Source of the DNA: an uncultured Corynebacterium sp.
Lineage (GTDB): Bacteria; Actinomycetota; Actinomycetes; Mycobacteriales; Mycobacteriaceae
Assembly (NCBI RefSeq): GCF_946221105.1
Contig: NZ_CAMICL010000001.1
Span: 1 to 64,000, forward strand
Direction: 5' to 3'
DNA length: 64,000 nucleotides
Shown: in pieces, positions 34,572-43,676 of the stretch
How the letters are laid out: every line of letters begins with the position of its first letter
Position numbering within the stretch: the first letter of the stretch is position 1
Program-made: the position numbers and the translations under genes
Notes under the pieces: generated by a model
What the model was told of the DNA's origin: nothing
Seen by the model: only the letters and a program-made list of their open reading frames with translations
Databases searched by the model: none

Positions 34572-35539
34572 CAGTTCTCCCCTTCCAGCGCTGTGCGCAG
34601 CAGCTTGACGACGTCCTCACGGACCTCCGACGGTTCCACCGCCACCACGTTTCCGGCGAGGCTGGCGATGGTGCGCACGGCCCAGTCGCGGTCCACGCCG
34701 CGCAGCGTGATGGTGTCGGTCTCCCCTCCCGCGCTTGTATCCCCTCCCGTACCGACTTTGGAGGTACGGGAGCCGCGCTGGGCGAGTTCCTCGCCGGTGC
34801 CGTGGGTGACGGTGACGGTGGCGTCGATAAGCTCACCGCGAAGTGTTTCCTCCACCAGCGCCTGCAGGTCGCCGGCGCGTTCATGGAACGCGTCCGAGTG
34901 GCGCACCTTCTTCAGCCGGGAGATCTTTTTCAGACGGAACACGCGCACGTCGTCGCGGTCGATGTCGTAGCCGACGAAGTAGGCGCGGTTGTTCAGGGAG
35001 ACCACGCCCCACGGGTCGGCCACGCGGCGCTCCGGGTCCTTGCCGGGGGCGCGAACGAAGTCGAAGGAGATGCGCTGCTTCGCTTGGACGCACTTCACGA
35101 TGGCGCGCAGCGTGTCGGGGCGCAGCTGGAAGATGTCGTTGGACACGCTCATCAGCGCCGGCGCGTCCATGGAACGCGTCGCCCCAGAGGCGGCGAGCTT
35201 GGTCCAGCCTGAGCGGGCGAACTCGCCGAGCGAACCCGGCTTGCTCAAATCCGCGGCAAGGCCAACCACGGAGGCCTCCTCGGCGGTGAGATCAACTGCC
35301 GGCAACTCGTAGAGGTCCTTGACCACCCACACTTCGCCGTCCTGGTAACGCGCGGGCACGCCGAGGTCGCGCAGCTCACGTACGTCGCGCTCAATCAGGT
35401 GCGCGGCAGCGTCGCGGGTGCGGCCGCCGTAGCCGTCCACGTGCTTCTGCACCCAGGCAACGTCGTGTTTTGCGGGCGAGGCCAGCAAGGCAAACGTGAG
35501 CCCAACTTGGCGCACGACCATGTCGTTGTCGTTGGCCAC
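34571..35539 (-). CDS. pafB: WYL-domain transcriptional regulator PafB
   Basis: First WYL protein, 322 residues, with winged-helix N-terminus and WYL segment QRISFDFVRAPGKDPERRVADPWGVV. Pairs with PafC. Located directly after pafA (six bases between stop and start), as in other actinobacteria. It belongs to the DNA-damage control branch of the Pup locus rather than to pupylation itself. Confidence 0.9.
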   Translation of the reverse strand: MANDNDMVVRQVGLTFALLASPAKHDVAWVQKHVDGYGGRTRDAAAHLIERDVRELRDLGVPARYQDGEVWVVKDLYELPAVDLTAEEASVVGLAADLSKPGSLGEFARSGWTKLAASGATRSMDAPALMSVSNDIFQLRPDTLRAIVKCVQAKQRISFDFVRAPGKDPERRVADPWGVVSLNNRAYFVGYDIDRDDVRVFRLKKISRLKKVRHSDAFHERAGDLQALVEETLRGELIDATVTVTHGTGEELAQRGSRTSKVGTGGDTSAGGETDTITLRGVDRDWAVRTIASLAGNVVAVEPSEVREDVVKLLRTALEGEN

Positions 35540-35545
35540 CGCGAC

Positions 35546-36964
35546 CTACCCTTCTTCGGTTTCCTGCGCCCCGACCCAGCTGATCAGGTCGGCCGCGGCG
35601 TCGTCCGCGGTGGCGAACGGGTCCTGCAGCTCCACCGTGCGGGGTTCCGGGCGGTTGACCTTCAAGTGCACCCAGTCGACATTATGCGCAAGGCCCCGCT
35701 CGCGCACGGCGGAAAGGAACTCGCCGCGGATGGCGGCTCGCGTAGTCGCCGGCGGGTTGTCCACCGCTTCCTCGATCGCCGCGTCGTCGATCCAGCGAGC
35801 GGCCAGCCCTTTGCGCTCGAGCAGGTAGAACAGGCCGCGATCGGGGTTGATGTCGTGGTACGTCAGGTCGATCTGGGCGAGCTTCGGGTGGTCCCAGCCG
35901 CAGCCGAAGCGGTCTTTGAACTGGGTGAGCAGCTTGCGCTTGATCACCCAATCGATCTCCGTGTCCACGCCGGAGAAATCCTGCGTGGCAATGGCGTCGA
36001 GCACCCGGGTCCACAAGTCCACCACCCGCGCCATCTCCTCGTTCGGCGTTCCCTCGTCCGGGCGCTGTGTGAGCCAGCGCTTCGCGGCCTCGAGGGTGCG
36101 CTGCTGCACCTCGAGCGCGGTGACGGTGCCGCCCGCTGCAAGATTGAGTTCGGTGGCGCCCGTGGGGTCGGCGGCGATGTCGCGGATATGCGCGATCGGG
36201 TCTGCGAGCTCCATGTCCGGCAAGTCGAAGCCGGCCTCCAGCATTTCGATGACCAGCAGCATCGAGCCGACTTTCAGCGCGAACGTGGGCTCGGACATGT
36301 TGGAGTCGCCCACGATCACGTGCATGCGGCGGAAACGGTGGGAATCCCCGTGGGGTTCGTCGCGGGTGTTGATGATCGGCCTGGTGCGCGTGGTGGCGGA
36401 CGAAACGCCCTCCCACACCTGGTCAGCGCGCTGGGAGATGACGAAGGTATCCCCCGCGATCTTGCCGGCGCCGCAGATCAGCTGGCGCGTGATCAGAAAC
36501 GGCAGCAGTTGCTGGCCAAAGGATTTCAGCGCGAGCTCGCGGCTGATCAGGTAGTTCTCGTGCGCGCCGTAGGAGTTGCTGCGCGAATCCACGTTGTTTT
36601 TGAACAGGTAGGTCGAGCCCGCGAAGCCGTCGTTACGCTGCGCCTCGTCGCACTGCTGCGACAACTGGTGGAAAATGCGCTCCCCCGCCTTGTCGTAGGC
36701 CAGAAGCTGGCTCAGCGAGTCGCACTCCGCGGTCGCGTACTCCGGGTGCGAGCCCACATCCAGGTACAAACGCGAAGCGTTGGCGGTGAACACATTCGAA
36801 CTGCGGTGCTGCGCAACAACCGGGCGAAACAGGTAGCGCGCCACCTCCTCGGGTGTGAGCACCTGGCGCGAGCCGTCGTAGGCGGCCACGCCGAACTCTG
36901 TTTCCACGCCCATCACGCGGCGCGGGTAGCTGGTTGCCAGCTTACTGCCCGCCTTTCTGCACAA
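35546..36964 (-). CDS. pafA: Pup–protein ligase PafA
   Basis: Glutamine-synthetase-like ligase that joins the C-terminal glutamate of Pup to lysines of target proteins. Hallmarks are the RRVMGVETEFGV start motif, ARLYLDVGSHPEYATAEC-like SRLYLDVGSHPEYATA, FKNNVDSRSNSYG, and RRMHVIVGDSNM. The start codon is uncertain: TTG 36964 overlaps pup by 23 bases; GTG 36913 would remove the Arg-Arg that precedes MGVETEFG in relatives, so a start upstream of it is likely. Confidence 0.93.
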   Translation of the reverse strand: MCRKAGSKLATSYPRRVMGVETEFGVAAYDGSRQVLTPEEVARYLFRPVVAQHRSSNVFTANASRLYLDVGSHPEYATAECDSLSQLLAYDKAGERIFHQLSQQCDEAQRNDGFAGSTYLFKNNVDSRSNSYGAHENYLISRELALKSFGQQLLPFLITRQLICGAGKIAGDTFVISQRADQVWEGVSSATTRTRPIINTRDEPHGDSHRFRRMHVIVGDSNMSEPTFALKVGSMLLVIEMLEAGFDLPDMELADPIAHIRDIAADPTGATELNLAAGGTVTALEVQQRTLEAAKRWLTQRPDEGTPNEEMARVVDLWTRVLDAIATQDFSGVDTEIDWVIKRKLLTQFKDRFGCGWDHPKLAQIDLTYHDINPDRGLFYLLERKGLAARWIDDAAIEEAVDNPPATTRAAIRGEFLSAVRERGLAHNVDWVHLKVNRPEPRTVELQDPFATADDAAADLISWVGAQETEEG

Positions 36965-37133
36965 ACGACTTCACAAACTCCTCCGAGTTGGAGTCCAGCA
37001 GCGCGTCAATCTCGTCGAGCAAGTCGTCGGTGCCGGAGGCGTTGATCTGGGCCTGGCCGGCAGATTCCGCGGCGACGTCCTCGCCGTGGTTGTCCCCGCC
37101 GCCACCGGAAGCGTGTGTCTGTTGCGTAGCCAT
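36942..37133 (-). CDS. pup: prokaryotic ubiquitin-like protein Pup
   Basis: A 63-residue protein attached to target proteins. It ends in VQKGGQ, so Dop must deamidate the final Gln before PafA can use it. The middle (DLLDEIDALLDSNSEEFVKSF) is the helical part that binds the ATPase coiled coils. The N-terminus is Gly-rich. ATG 37133 is chosen because AAGG lies 8 bases before it and relatives start there; an open frame extends to 37160. It sits between dop (10 bases) and pafA. Confidence 0.97.
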   Translation of the reverse strand: MATQQTHASGGGGDNHGEDVAAESAGQAQINASGTDDLLDEIDALLDSNSEEFVKSFVQKGGQ

Positions 37134-37143
37134 AGATGCAACC

Positions 37144-38643
37144 TTAGCGTTCTGGGGCAAGCCCTAGGCCGGAAAGCAGCTCGCGTGTTGTCGCAGATGT
37201 TTCGATCAGCTCCCCCACGTCCGCCTTGGTGTGGCTGCCCAGCAGATCCAGCGGCACCCGGTAGAGCTGCCCGTCCACGGTGAACAGCATGGACTGCCAG
37301 TTCGAGGTCGTTAAGTCCTCGGCGAACTTCTCGCCCGCACACCCCCGGAAGTAGGCGCGGGTGTCCTCCGGCGGGTGGACCGCAGCTTCCGCGATCTCCT
37401 CCGCGCTGACCATCGTGCGCATCGCTCCCTTGCGCACCAACGCGTGGTACAGGGAGCTTTCGGGGTCGATGTCCGCGTACTGCAAATCAATCGCCTGCAG
37501 CTTGGCCTGGGTCGCCCCGCGCTGCTCAAACCTGCGCACCAGCGCCCACTTCGCCGTCCAATCCAGCCGGTCGGCGGTGGACAGCGGGTCGCGCTCGAGG
37601 TCGTCGAGGACCTCGCCCCACATCTCGAGCACATGCTTATCGACGTCGCTCCGCCCCTCGCACCTGGCCCTATATTCACGGAGGATGGAGATCGCGGTCA
37701 ACCTTTGGCCGTCGAGAAGCTCAAGCTCATGTGTGAGCGTGGGATCGTGGCTGACCGCCTTGATTTCCTCGACCGGGTTTTTCAGTCGCAGGTCCGAGAA
37801 ATCCACACCGGCCTCGATGGCGTCGAGCACCAGCGAGGTCATGCCGAGTTTGAGGAAGTTGGAGAACTGGCTCATGTTTGCGTCGCCCACGATGACGTGC
37901 AGGCGGCGGAAGTCCTCCTCCGGTGCGTGCGGCTCGTCGCGCGTGTTGACGATGCCGCGGTTGAGCGTGGTCTCCAGCGAAACCTCCTGCTCGAAGTAGT
38001 CCGCGCGCTGCGAGATCTGGAAGCCCGGTGTCTCCGACTCCTGGCCGATGCCCACGCGTCCCGCGCCGATGATGACCTGGCGGGTGACGAAGAACGGGAT
38101 CAGCGCCTGGGTGAGGTTTTCGAAGTTGGTGTGGCGCGAGTACAGGTAATTCTCGTGGCTGCCGTAGGAGCGACCCTTGCCGTCGACGTTGTTCTTATAG
38201 AACTTCAGCGGCGGGCACGGCTCGTGCTTGGCCAGCACGGAGACCTGCTGCTCCCACAGCTCCTGGATGCAGGCGGCGGCGTCATTGAGGACGATGTCGC
38301 CGGCCGCGTCGTAGACCATCGCGTCAAACGCGTTCGAGCATTCCGGGCTGGAGTACTCCGGGTGCCCGTGGTCGACGTAGTAGCGCGCGCCGTTGGTGGT
38401 GACCACGTTGGCCACTCCGATCGCGTTCGCGTCCACGACCGGCACGCTGCGGTAGCGCTGCAGGTCGAAGCCACGGGTGTCTTTCAGTGGCGCTTCTTCC
38501 GCATAGTCCCAGCGGGTGCGGGCCTGGGTGCGCAGCGCCGCGTAGGCGACCACCGCGTGCGTGGAGGTGACCAGGGGGCTGATCTGCGGGTTTTCCGGGC
38601 AGGTGATGCCGTACTCCGTCTCGGTTCCCAAGTAGCGCGTCAT
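37144..38643 (-). CDS. dop: Pup deamidase/depupylase Dop
   Basis: Deamidates the Pup C-terminal Gln and removes Pup from modified proteins. Same fold as PafA. Landmarks are the start MTRYLGTETEYGI, YYVDHGHPEYSSPECSN, FYKNNVDGKGRSYGSHENY and RRLHVIVGDANMSQ. Length 499 residues is typical. It is the first gene of the group dop–pup–pafA–pafB–pafC–tatA–tatC–helY. No prcB/prcA proteasome genes lie between. Confidence 0.96.
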   Translation of the reverse strand: MTRYLGTETEYGITCPENPQISPLVTSTHAVVAYAALRTQARTRWDYAEEAPLKDTRGFDLQRYRSVPVVDANAIGVANVVTTNGARYYVDHGHPEYSSPECSNAFDAMVYDAAGDIVLNDAAACIQELWEQQVSVLAKHEPCPPLKFYKNNVDGKGRSYGSHENYLYSRHTNFENLTQALIPFFVTRQVIIGAGRVGIGQESETPGFQISQRADYFEQEVSLETTLNRGIVNTRDEPHAPEEDFRRLHVIVGDANMSQFSNFLKLGMTSLVLDAIEAGVDFSDLRLKNPVEEIKAVSHDPTLTHELELLDGQRLTAISILREYRARCEGRSDVDKHVLEMWGEVLDDLERDPLSTADRLDWTAKWALVRRFEQRGATQAKLQAIDLQYADIDPESSLYHALVRKGAMRTMVSAEEIAEAAVHPPEDTRAYFRGCAGEKFAEDLTTSNWQSMLFTVDGQLYRVPLDLLGSHTKADVGELIETSATTRELLSGLGLAPER

Positions 38644-38681
38644 AAGTGACGAGCCTACAGGCGTGCCCGTGTTTGGAAGAT

Positions 38682-38699
38682 AATACGATCGGACGTATT
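38682..38699. promoter_or_regulatory. imperfect palindrome before the peptide transporter
   Basis: AATACG and CGTATT flank six bases, making an 18-base near-palindrome 10 bases before the transporter ATG. No ribosome binding site is seen before that ATG. The site may be an operator or part of the divergent dop promoter. Inference. Confidence 0.3.
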
Positions 38700-38709
38700 T
38701 TATTGATTT

Positions 38710-40194
38710 ATGACTTCCCTACCACGCTACGGTGTGTCGGCACCGGTAAACGAGCGCAAATTCTTCGGCCAACCCTGGGGGCTGGCCAACCTCTTCGGCA
38801 TTGAGCTGTGGGAGCGCTTCAGCTTCTACGGCATGCAGGCGCTTTTGGCGTACTACATGTACCACTCGACCACCGAGGGTGGCCTCGGCATCGATGAGTC
38901 CACCGCACTGAGCCTGGTCGGCGCCTACGGCGGCTTCGTCTACATGATGGCGCTCGTCGCGTCCTTCGTGGGCGACCGCATCCTCGGCGCAGAGCGCACG
39001 CTGTTCTACTCGGCGATCCTGGTCATGATCGGCCACGTCGTGCTCGCCCTCGTTCCGGGTGCCACGGGCCTGGCCATCGGCCTGGTGTGCATCGGCATCG
39101 GCTCCGGCGGCGTGAAGACGGCGACCCAGGTGGTGCTCGGCGACCTGTACACCCGCGAGGACCCGCGCCGCGACGCAGGCTTTTCAATCTTCTACATGTC
39201 CGTCAACATCGGCGGCCTGCTCGGCCCTTGGCTTACGGGCTTAGTGTGGGGGCAGGCTGGCTTCCACTGGGGCTTCGGCCTGGCCGCCATCGGTATGGCT
39301 ATCGGCCTGGTGCAGTACATGCTCATGCGCAAATCCACCATCGGCGCCGCCGGCTCCGAGGTGCCCAACCCGCTGCCGCGCTCGAAATGGGCACCCGTAG
39401 GTTTCGGCGCGCTTGCCGTTGCCGCGATCGTGGTCGGTCTGCTCACCACGGGCATCCTGCCGCTGGACTTGCTGAGCTGGGTTGTCTTCGCCATCGCCCT
39501 TGCTGCGACGGTCATTCTGCTGTGGGAGATGTTCGCCTCCGACAAGGTCACCGCCCACGAGAAGTCGCGCCTGACCGGCTACATACCGCTGCTCGCCGGC
39601 TCTGTCGCGTTTTTCGCCATCTTCCAGTCGCAGTTCACTGTAGTGGCGCTGTACACGGATCAGCGAGCCAATTTGGACTTCTTCTGGACTGAACTCGAGC
39701 CCTCACAGGTGCAGTCCTTCAACCCGCTGTTCATCATCATCTTCGCGCCGATTTTTGCCGCCATGTGGACGAAACTCGGCGACCGCCAGTGGGCCTCAGC
39801 CACGAAGTTCGGCGTGGCCAACATCATCATCGGCCTGTCGCTGTTCATCTTCCTGCCGTACGTGGGCAAGGGCGAGAACTCCACCCCGCTCGCGGTGCTG
39901 GTGCTGATCCTATTCTTGTTCACCATGGGTGAGCTCATGCTCTCCCCGGTCGGCAACTCGCTGGCCACCAAGGTCGCCCCGGTGGCGTTCAAGTCGCGCC
40001 TGTTCGCGGTGTGGCTGATGTCGCTGTCCATGGGCACCGCGCTGTCCGGCGTGCTCGGCTCGCTCTACAACCCGGACGACGCCGCCGCTGAGCGCACCTT
40101 CTTCCTCACCCTGTCCGCGGTGACCATCGTGCTCGGGTTGGTGCTCATCGCGATCAGCCGTTGGGTCGTGCGCAAGTTTGGGGACGTGCGCTAG
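38710..40194 (+). CDS. POT/PTR family proton-coupled peptide transporter
   Basis: Imports di- and tripeptides with protons. The 494-residue protein has about 12–14 hydrophobic helices. Family motifs visible are ELWERFSFYG near residue 37 (ExxERFxYYG type) and the PTR2 signature region IGSGGVKTATQVVLGDLY. An N-terminal cytoplasmic segment of ~20 residues precedes them. Substrate is inferred from family. The gene stands alone between dop and pdxS, with a palindrome in front and a large hairpin after it. Confidence 0.9.
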   Translation: MTSLPRYGVSAPVNERKFFGQPWGLANLFGIELWERFSFYGMQALLAYYMYHSTTEGGLGIDESTALSLVGAYGGFVYMMALVASFVGDRILGAERTLFYSAILVMIGHVVLALVPGATGLAIGLVCIGIGSGGVKTATQVVLGDLYTREDPRRDAGFSIFYMSVNIGGLLGPWLTGLVWGQAGFHWGFGLAAIGMAIGLVQYMLMRKSTIGAAGSEVPNPLPRSKWAPVGFGALAVAAIVVGLLTTGILPLDLLSWVVFAIALAATVILLWEMFASDKVTAHEKSRLTGYIPLLAGSVAFFAIFQSQFTVVALYTDQRANLDFFWTELEPSQVQSFNPLFIIIFAPIFAAMWTKLGDRQWASATKFGVANIIIGLSLFIFLPYVGKGENSTPLAVLVLILFLFTMGELMLSPVGNSLATKVAPVAFKSRLFAVWLMSLSMGTALSGVLGSLYNPDDAAAERTFFLTLSAVTIVLGLVLIAISRWVVRKFGDVR

Positions 40195-40216
40195 ACGGAG
40201 CTGACGTCGCAAAGCA

Positions 40217-40285
40217 AAAGCTCGTTACTCGCACATCGTCTATCGCCTCTCAGAGGAGACTAACGATGTGCAGGTAACGAGCTTT
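40217..40285. terminator. long bidirectional hairpin between transporter and pdxS
   Basis: Positions 40217–40239 and 40263–40285 form a near-perfect 23-base inverted repeat (AAAGCTCGTTAC arms). A smaller CCTCT/AGAGG hairpin sits in the loop. It separates convergent genes and likely terminates both; the stem is longer than usual. Confidence 0.7.
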
Positions 40286-40299
40286 ACGCGTTGAATGCT

Positions 40300-41175
40300 C
40301 TACCAGCCGCGCTCGGCCAGGCGGTGCGGCGCCGGGAGGTCGGCGACGTTGATGCCGACCATCGCCTCGCCCAGGCCGCGGGACGCCTCGGTGACCACCG
40401 CGATGTCGTTGAAGTTCTTCGTCGCCTTCACCACGGCCTTCGCGCGGGCCTCCGGGTTGCCGGATTTGAAAATGCCGGAGCCCACGAAGACGCCGTCCGC
40501 GCCGAGCTCCATCATGAACGCCGCGTCCGCCGGGGTGGACACGCCGCCGGCGACGAGCAGCGGCACCGGCAGCTTGCCGTTTTCCGCCACCTGGGCCACC
40601 AACTGGTACGGAGCCTGCAGCTCCTTGGCCGCGACGTAGAGCTCATCGCGGTTGTTCGCCCAGATGGCCTGCAGCGCTGCGATCTCGCTGGTGATCTTGC
40701 GGATGTGCTTGGTGGCCTCAGAGACGTCACCGGTGCCGGCCTCGCCCTTGGAGCGGATCATGGACGCGCCCTCGTTGATGCGGCGCAGCGCCTCGCCGAG
40801 GTTGGTCGCGCCGCAGACGAACGGCACGGAAAAGCCCCGCTTGTCGATGTGGTTGACGTAGTCGGCGGGGCTGAGCACCTCGGATTCGTCGATGTAGTCC
40901 ACGCCCAGGTGCTCGAGGATCTTCGCCTCCACCACGTGGCCGATGCGGGCCTTGGCCATCACCGGGATGTCGACGGTGTCGATGATGCCCTCGATGAGAT
41001 CCGGGTCAGACATGCGGGCCACACCACCCTGGGCGCGGATATCGGCAGGCACGCGCTCCAGCGCCATGACGGCGGACGCGCCTGCATCCTCGGCGATCTT
41101 GGCCTGCTCGGGCGTGACCACGTCCATGATCACGCCGCCGATGAATTTCTGGTTCAACTGTTCTGCATCAGACAT
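40300..41175 (-). CDS. pdxS: pyridoxal 5'-phosphate synthase subunit PdxS
   Basis: Builds PLP from ribose 5-phosphate, glyceraldehyde 3-phosphate and ammonia (ammonia comes from PdxT, not in this window next to it). TIM-barrel family, 291 residues. Lysine-containing motifs KARIGHVVEA and the phosphate-binding GEAGTGD are present. The family N-terminus FIGGVIMDVVTPEQAKIAEDAGA fixes the start at ATG 41175. Divergent from pdxR, which activates pdxST in C. glutamicum. Confidence 0.96.
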   Translation of the reverse strand: MSDAEQLNQKFIGGVIMDVVTPEQAKIAEDAGASAVMALERVPADIRAQGGVARMSDPDLIEGIIDTVDIPVMAKARIGHVVEAKILEHLGVDYIDESEVLSPADYVNHIDKRGFSVPFVCGATNLGEALRRINEGASMIRSKGEAGTGDVSEATKHIRKITSEIAALQAIWANNRDELYVAAKELQAPYQLVAQVAENGKLPVPLLVAGGVSTPADAAFMMELGADGVFVGSGIFKSGNPEARAKAVVKATKNFNDIAVVTEASRGLGEAMVGINVADLPAPHRLAERGW

Positions 41176-41195
41176 ACTGCTTAGTCTGCCCCGCC

Positions 41196-41244
41196 AACTG
41201 GTAGATTCCAAGTGCCAGTTCCATTTAGTTTCTTTGGACCAGTT
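41196..41244. promoter_or_regulatory. probable PdxR operator region (three AACTGG half-sites)
   Basis: AACTGG occurs at 41196–41201 on the plus strand and at 41215–41220 and 41239–41244 on the minus strand. The first two form an inverted repeat; the last two are direct repeats spaced 24 bases. This pattern of mixed direct and inverted half-sites in the pdxS/pdxR spacer is common for MocR regulators. Inference. Confidence 0.45.
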
Positions 41245-41245
41245 G

Positions 41246-42616
41246 ATGCTGCTGCACATCTCCCGCGACCACCCAACGCCCATCCCCGCGCAGATCGCCG
41301 CGGGCATTCGCGACGCCGTTGCCACAGGCGCGCTTTCGCCTAACGACGCCATCCCGTCCACCCGCGCCCTCGCCGAACAACTCGGCGTCTCCCGCGGCAG
41401 CGTGGTGACCGCCTACGACCAGCTCGAGGGCGAGGGCTACCTTCTGACCAGCCAGGGCGCACCGACGCGGATCCACCCGGACCTCACCGTCGCCACGCCT
41501 CTGCCCGAGCCCATCGCCGACACGCCTGCCCGCACAACCCCGAAGGCCCGAATCTCCCTAAAGCCCTCGCCCGGCAGCGCGGGCACGATCCGCCCTGCAA
41601 CGTGGCGAAAGGCGTGGCGCGAGGCAGCCGCGGAACCCGGCAACACCGTGGACAAGTCCGGCGAGCCCGAGCTGCGCCACGCCGTGGCCGAGCACCTCCG
41701 CCTCGCCCGAAGCATGCGCGTGTCCCCGGACCAGATCGTGGCCACCGGCGGCTCACGCGAGGGGCTCATGTGCATCCTGACTGCTCTCGGCCCTAACCTG
41801 CGGGTCGGCGTGGAAGACCCCGGGCATCCTGGCCTGCGTCGCGTGATCCCGCCTGCCGGCCACGAGGTCGTGGAATGCGTAACTGACTCCGACGGCATAG
41901 TGGTCAACGAACTCCCCGACTCCCTCGACGCCTTGCTGGTCACCCCGTCGCACCTTTACCCTTTCGGCGGCGCTATGCCCGCCGCCCGCCGTGTGGAGTT
42001 GCTCGAGTGGGCCGCGCGCACCAGCACCGTGGTAATCGAGGACGACTTCAACACTGAACTGCGCTACCGTATCTCCCCGCAGCCGGCGCTGTCCTCGCTT
42101 GCCACCCGCGCGGACGTGCTCACCCTCGGCACGTTTTCAACGCTGCTGTCGCGAGAGCTCGCTGCGGGGTACGTCGTAGCCTCGCCTGCAACTACCGAGT
42201 TGCTACGCGAAGTCCGCAGCGTGCTCGGCATGCCGGTTTCTTCCGTGACGCAGCGGGCGATCGCGCACCTGCTTAACGACGGCGTCGCCCGCCGCGCATC
42301 CCGCGCCGTCCACCGTGGATTAGCGCAGCGACGCGAGATCTTGAACGAGCGACTAGTCCCGCTGTTCGGTGGCGCCCGACTCGCGCCCGGCGACGGCGCG
42401 GACCTCACGGTTCGTTTCGGCACCCGAGAAGAGCGGGACGAGTATGAAACGCGTCTGCTTGAGGCCGGCATCGCGTCCGGGCACGAATCCACCTTGTGGA
42501 CCAACAGCGGCGACGGTTTGGTGCTGAGCTTTGCACACCTCAGCGCCGGCGATTTCGATGTCGCTGTCGACACAGTTGCTCAAACGCTCGCTACCCTGGG
42601 CAGAGCCCAGACGTGA
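41246..42616 (+). CDS. pdxR: MocR-type PLP-dependent regulator PdxR
   Basis: GntR-type winged helix (PIPAQIAAGIRDAVATGAL, IPSTRALAEQLGVSRGSV) at residues ~10–75, followed by an aminotransferase-fold domain. PLP-site motifs include VEDPGHPGLRRV, TPSHLYPFG (substrate-loop type) and LGTFSTLLS. The PLP lysine of aminotransferases normally follows such a serine; here the residue position reads TFSTLLSRELA, with no Lys seen, so PLP may bind differently or not covalently. ATG 41246 is chosen because one operator half-site lies directly upstream; TTG 41234 is an alternative. Divergent from pdxS. Confidence 0.88.
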   Translation: MLLHISRDHPTPIPAQIAAGIRDAVATGALSPNDAIPSTRALAEQLGVSRGSVVTAYDQLEGEGYLLTSQGAPTRIHPDLTVATPLPEPIADTPARTTPKARISLKPSPGSAGTIRPATWRKAWREAAAEPGNTVDKSGEPELRHAVAEHLRLARSMRVSPDQIVATGGSREGLMCILTALGPNLRVGVEDPGHPGLRRVIPPAGHEVVECVTDSDGIVVNELPDSLDALLVTPSHLYPFGGAMPAARRVELLEWAARTSTVVIEDDFNTELRYRISPQPALSSLATRADVLTLGTFSTLLSRELAAGYVVASPATTELLREVRSVLGMPVSSVTQRAIAHLLNDGVARRASRAVHRGLAQRREILNERLVPLFGGARLAPGDGADLTVRFGTREERDEYETRLLEAGIASGHESTLWTNSGDGLVLSFAHLSAGDFDVAVDTVAQTLATLGRAQT

Positions 42617-42635
42617 AGCGAAAGAGGGAACGGAT

Positions 42636-43658
42636 ATGGACGAGACCAGCTACCTACTGAACTCACCTGCAAATGCACGGGCGCTGCGCGAGCGTCTCGT
42701 TCGTCTTGAAGGCAACGTCGCCGAGAGCAAGGAACTCGCATCCGACGCAACAAGCTTTGCGAGTCAACACTTTGACGTCGTTGTCGTCGGTGGCGGATTC
42801 GCCGGGACAGCGGCAGCGATCAATCTCGCGCGAGCGAACAGGAAGGTATGCCTCGTGGACGCGGGTACGCCTAGGAACCGCAATAGTGAGCACATGCACG
42901 GCGTGATCGGTCTCGACGCAGCGAATCCCTCCGCACTGCTTGCCCGCGGCCACGCCGAGTTCGTGTCGTACGAGGGCCTTCTCATCGATGGACGCGTAGA
43001 AGCCCTGGAGCACCTGGACACGGGTGATTGGTTGGTGAAGCTTGCGTCAGGCGAGGCATCCACGGCTTCGCAAGTGCTGGTTGCAACCGGAATCACGGAT
43101 GTGCTTCCCGAAGTGCCTGGGTTGAGCGAGATGTGGGGAACCCGTGTCTTTCACTGCCCCTACTGCCACGGCTACGAAGTCAACGGCAAGAACCTCGGTG
43201 TCGTCGGAGGCAAGAACCCGGGGTTCACCACCAGGATCGCAACGCTGCTGACCAAGTGGGCCTCCAGCGTCTCGCTTTACGCCAACGGGATGGACCTGAG
43301 CCCAGAACAGCGCGAACGCCTTGAACAATGCGGGGTAGCTCTCGTCGTCGATGACGTATTGCGAGTTTCACCAGCCACTGACGACGACCACGCCGTCGAG
43401 ATCACCACTGGCTCAGAGTCGGTTCATTATGAAGCCTGCTTCACTGGTCCGGAGTTCAAGCCGAACGACGAACTCCTCCGGGGAGCTGGCTGCAGTGTTG
43501 CAGATGGCTGGGTCCAGGTGGAAGGAGGAAAGACCTCACAGCCTGGACTGTGGGCGGTCGGCAACGTAGTTAGCTCGCCGGATCAGGTCTCTCAAGCGCT
43601 TGGATCGGGTGCCGCCGTGGCTATCGCCATCGACCAGCATCTCTTCGACCAGAACTAG
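42636..43658 (+). CDS. thioredoxin-reductase-like flavoprotein with antitoxin-like N-terminus
   Basis: From residue ~47 the protein is a NAD(P)/FAD-dependent oxidoreductase: FDVVVVGGGFAGTAAAINLA for FAD, then HCPYCHGYEV and GVVGGKNPGF for the second nucleotide. The CxxC is the redox motif found in some thioredoxin-reductase-like flavoproteins. Residues 1–40 (MDETSYLLNSPANARALRERL onward) look like the start of Phd/YefM antitoxins, with ESKELASD near their usual end. No in-frame start codon lies between the two parts, and AGAGGGA precedes the ATG by 6 bases. Base composition is lower in GC than neighbours, suggesting acquisition. Substrate unknown. Confidence 0.75.
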   Translation: MDETSYLLNSPANARALRERLVRLEGNVAESKELASDATSFASQHFDVVVVGGGFAGTAAAINLARANRKVCLVDAGTPRNRNSEHMHGVIGLDAANPSALLARGHAEFVSYEGLLIDGRVEALEHLDTGDWLVKLASGEASTASQVLVATGITDVLPEVPGLSEMWGTRVFHCPYCHGYEVNGKNLGVVGGKNPGFTTRIATLLTKWASSVSLYANGMDLSPEQRERLEQCGVALVVDDVLRVSPATDDDHAVEITTGSESVHYEACFTGPEFKPNDELLRGAGCSVADGWVQVEGGKTSQPGLWAVGNVVSSPDQVSQALGSGAAVAIAIDQHLFDQN

Positions 43659-43676
43659 ACGACGGAAAGCGATCCG

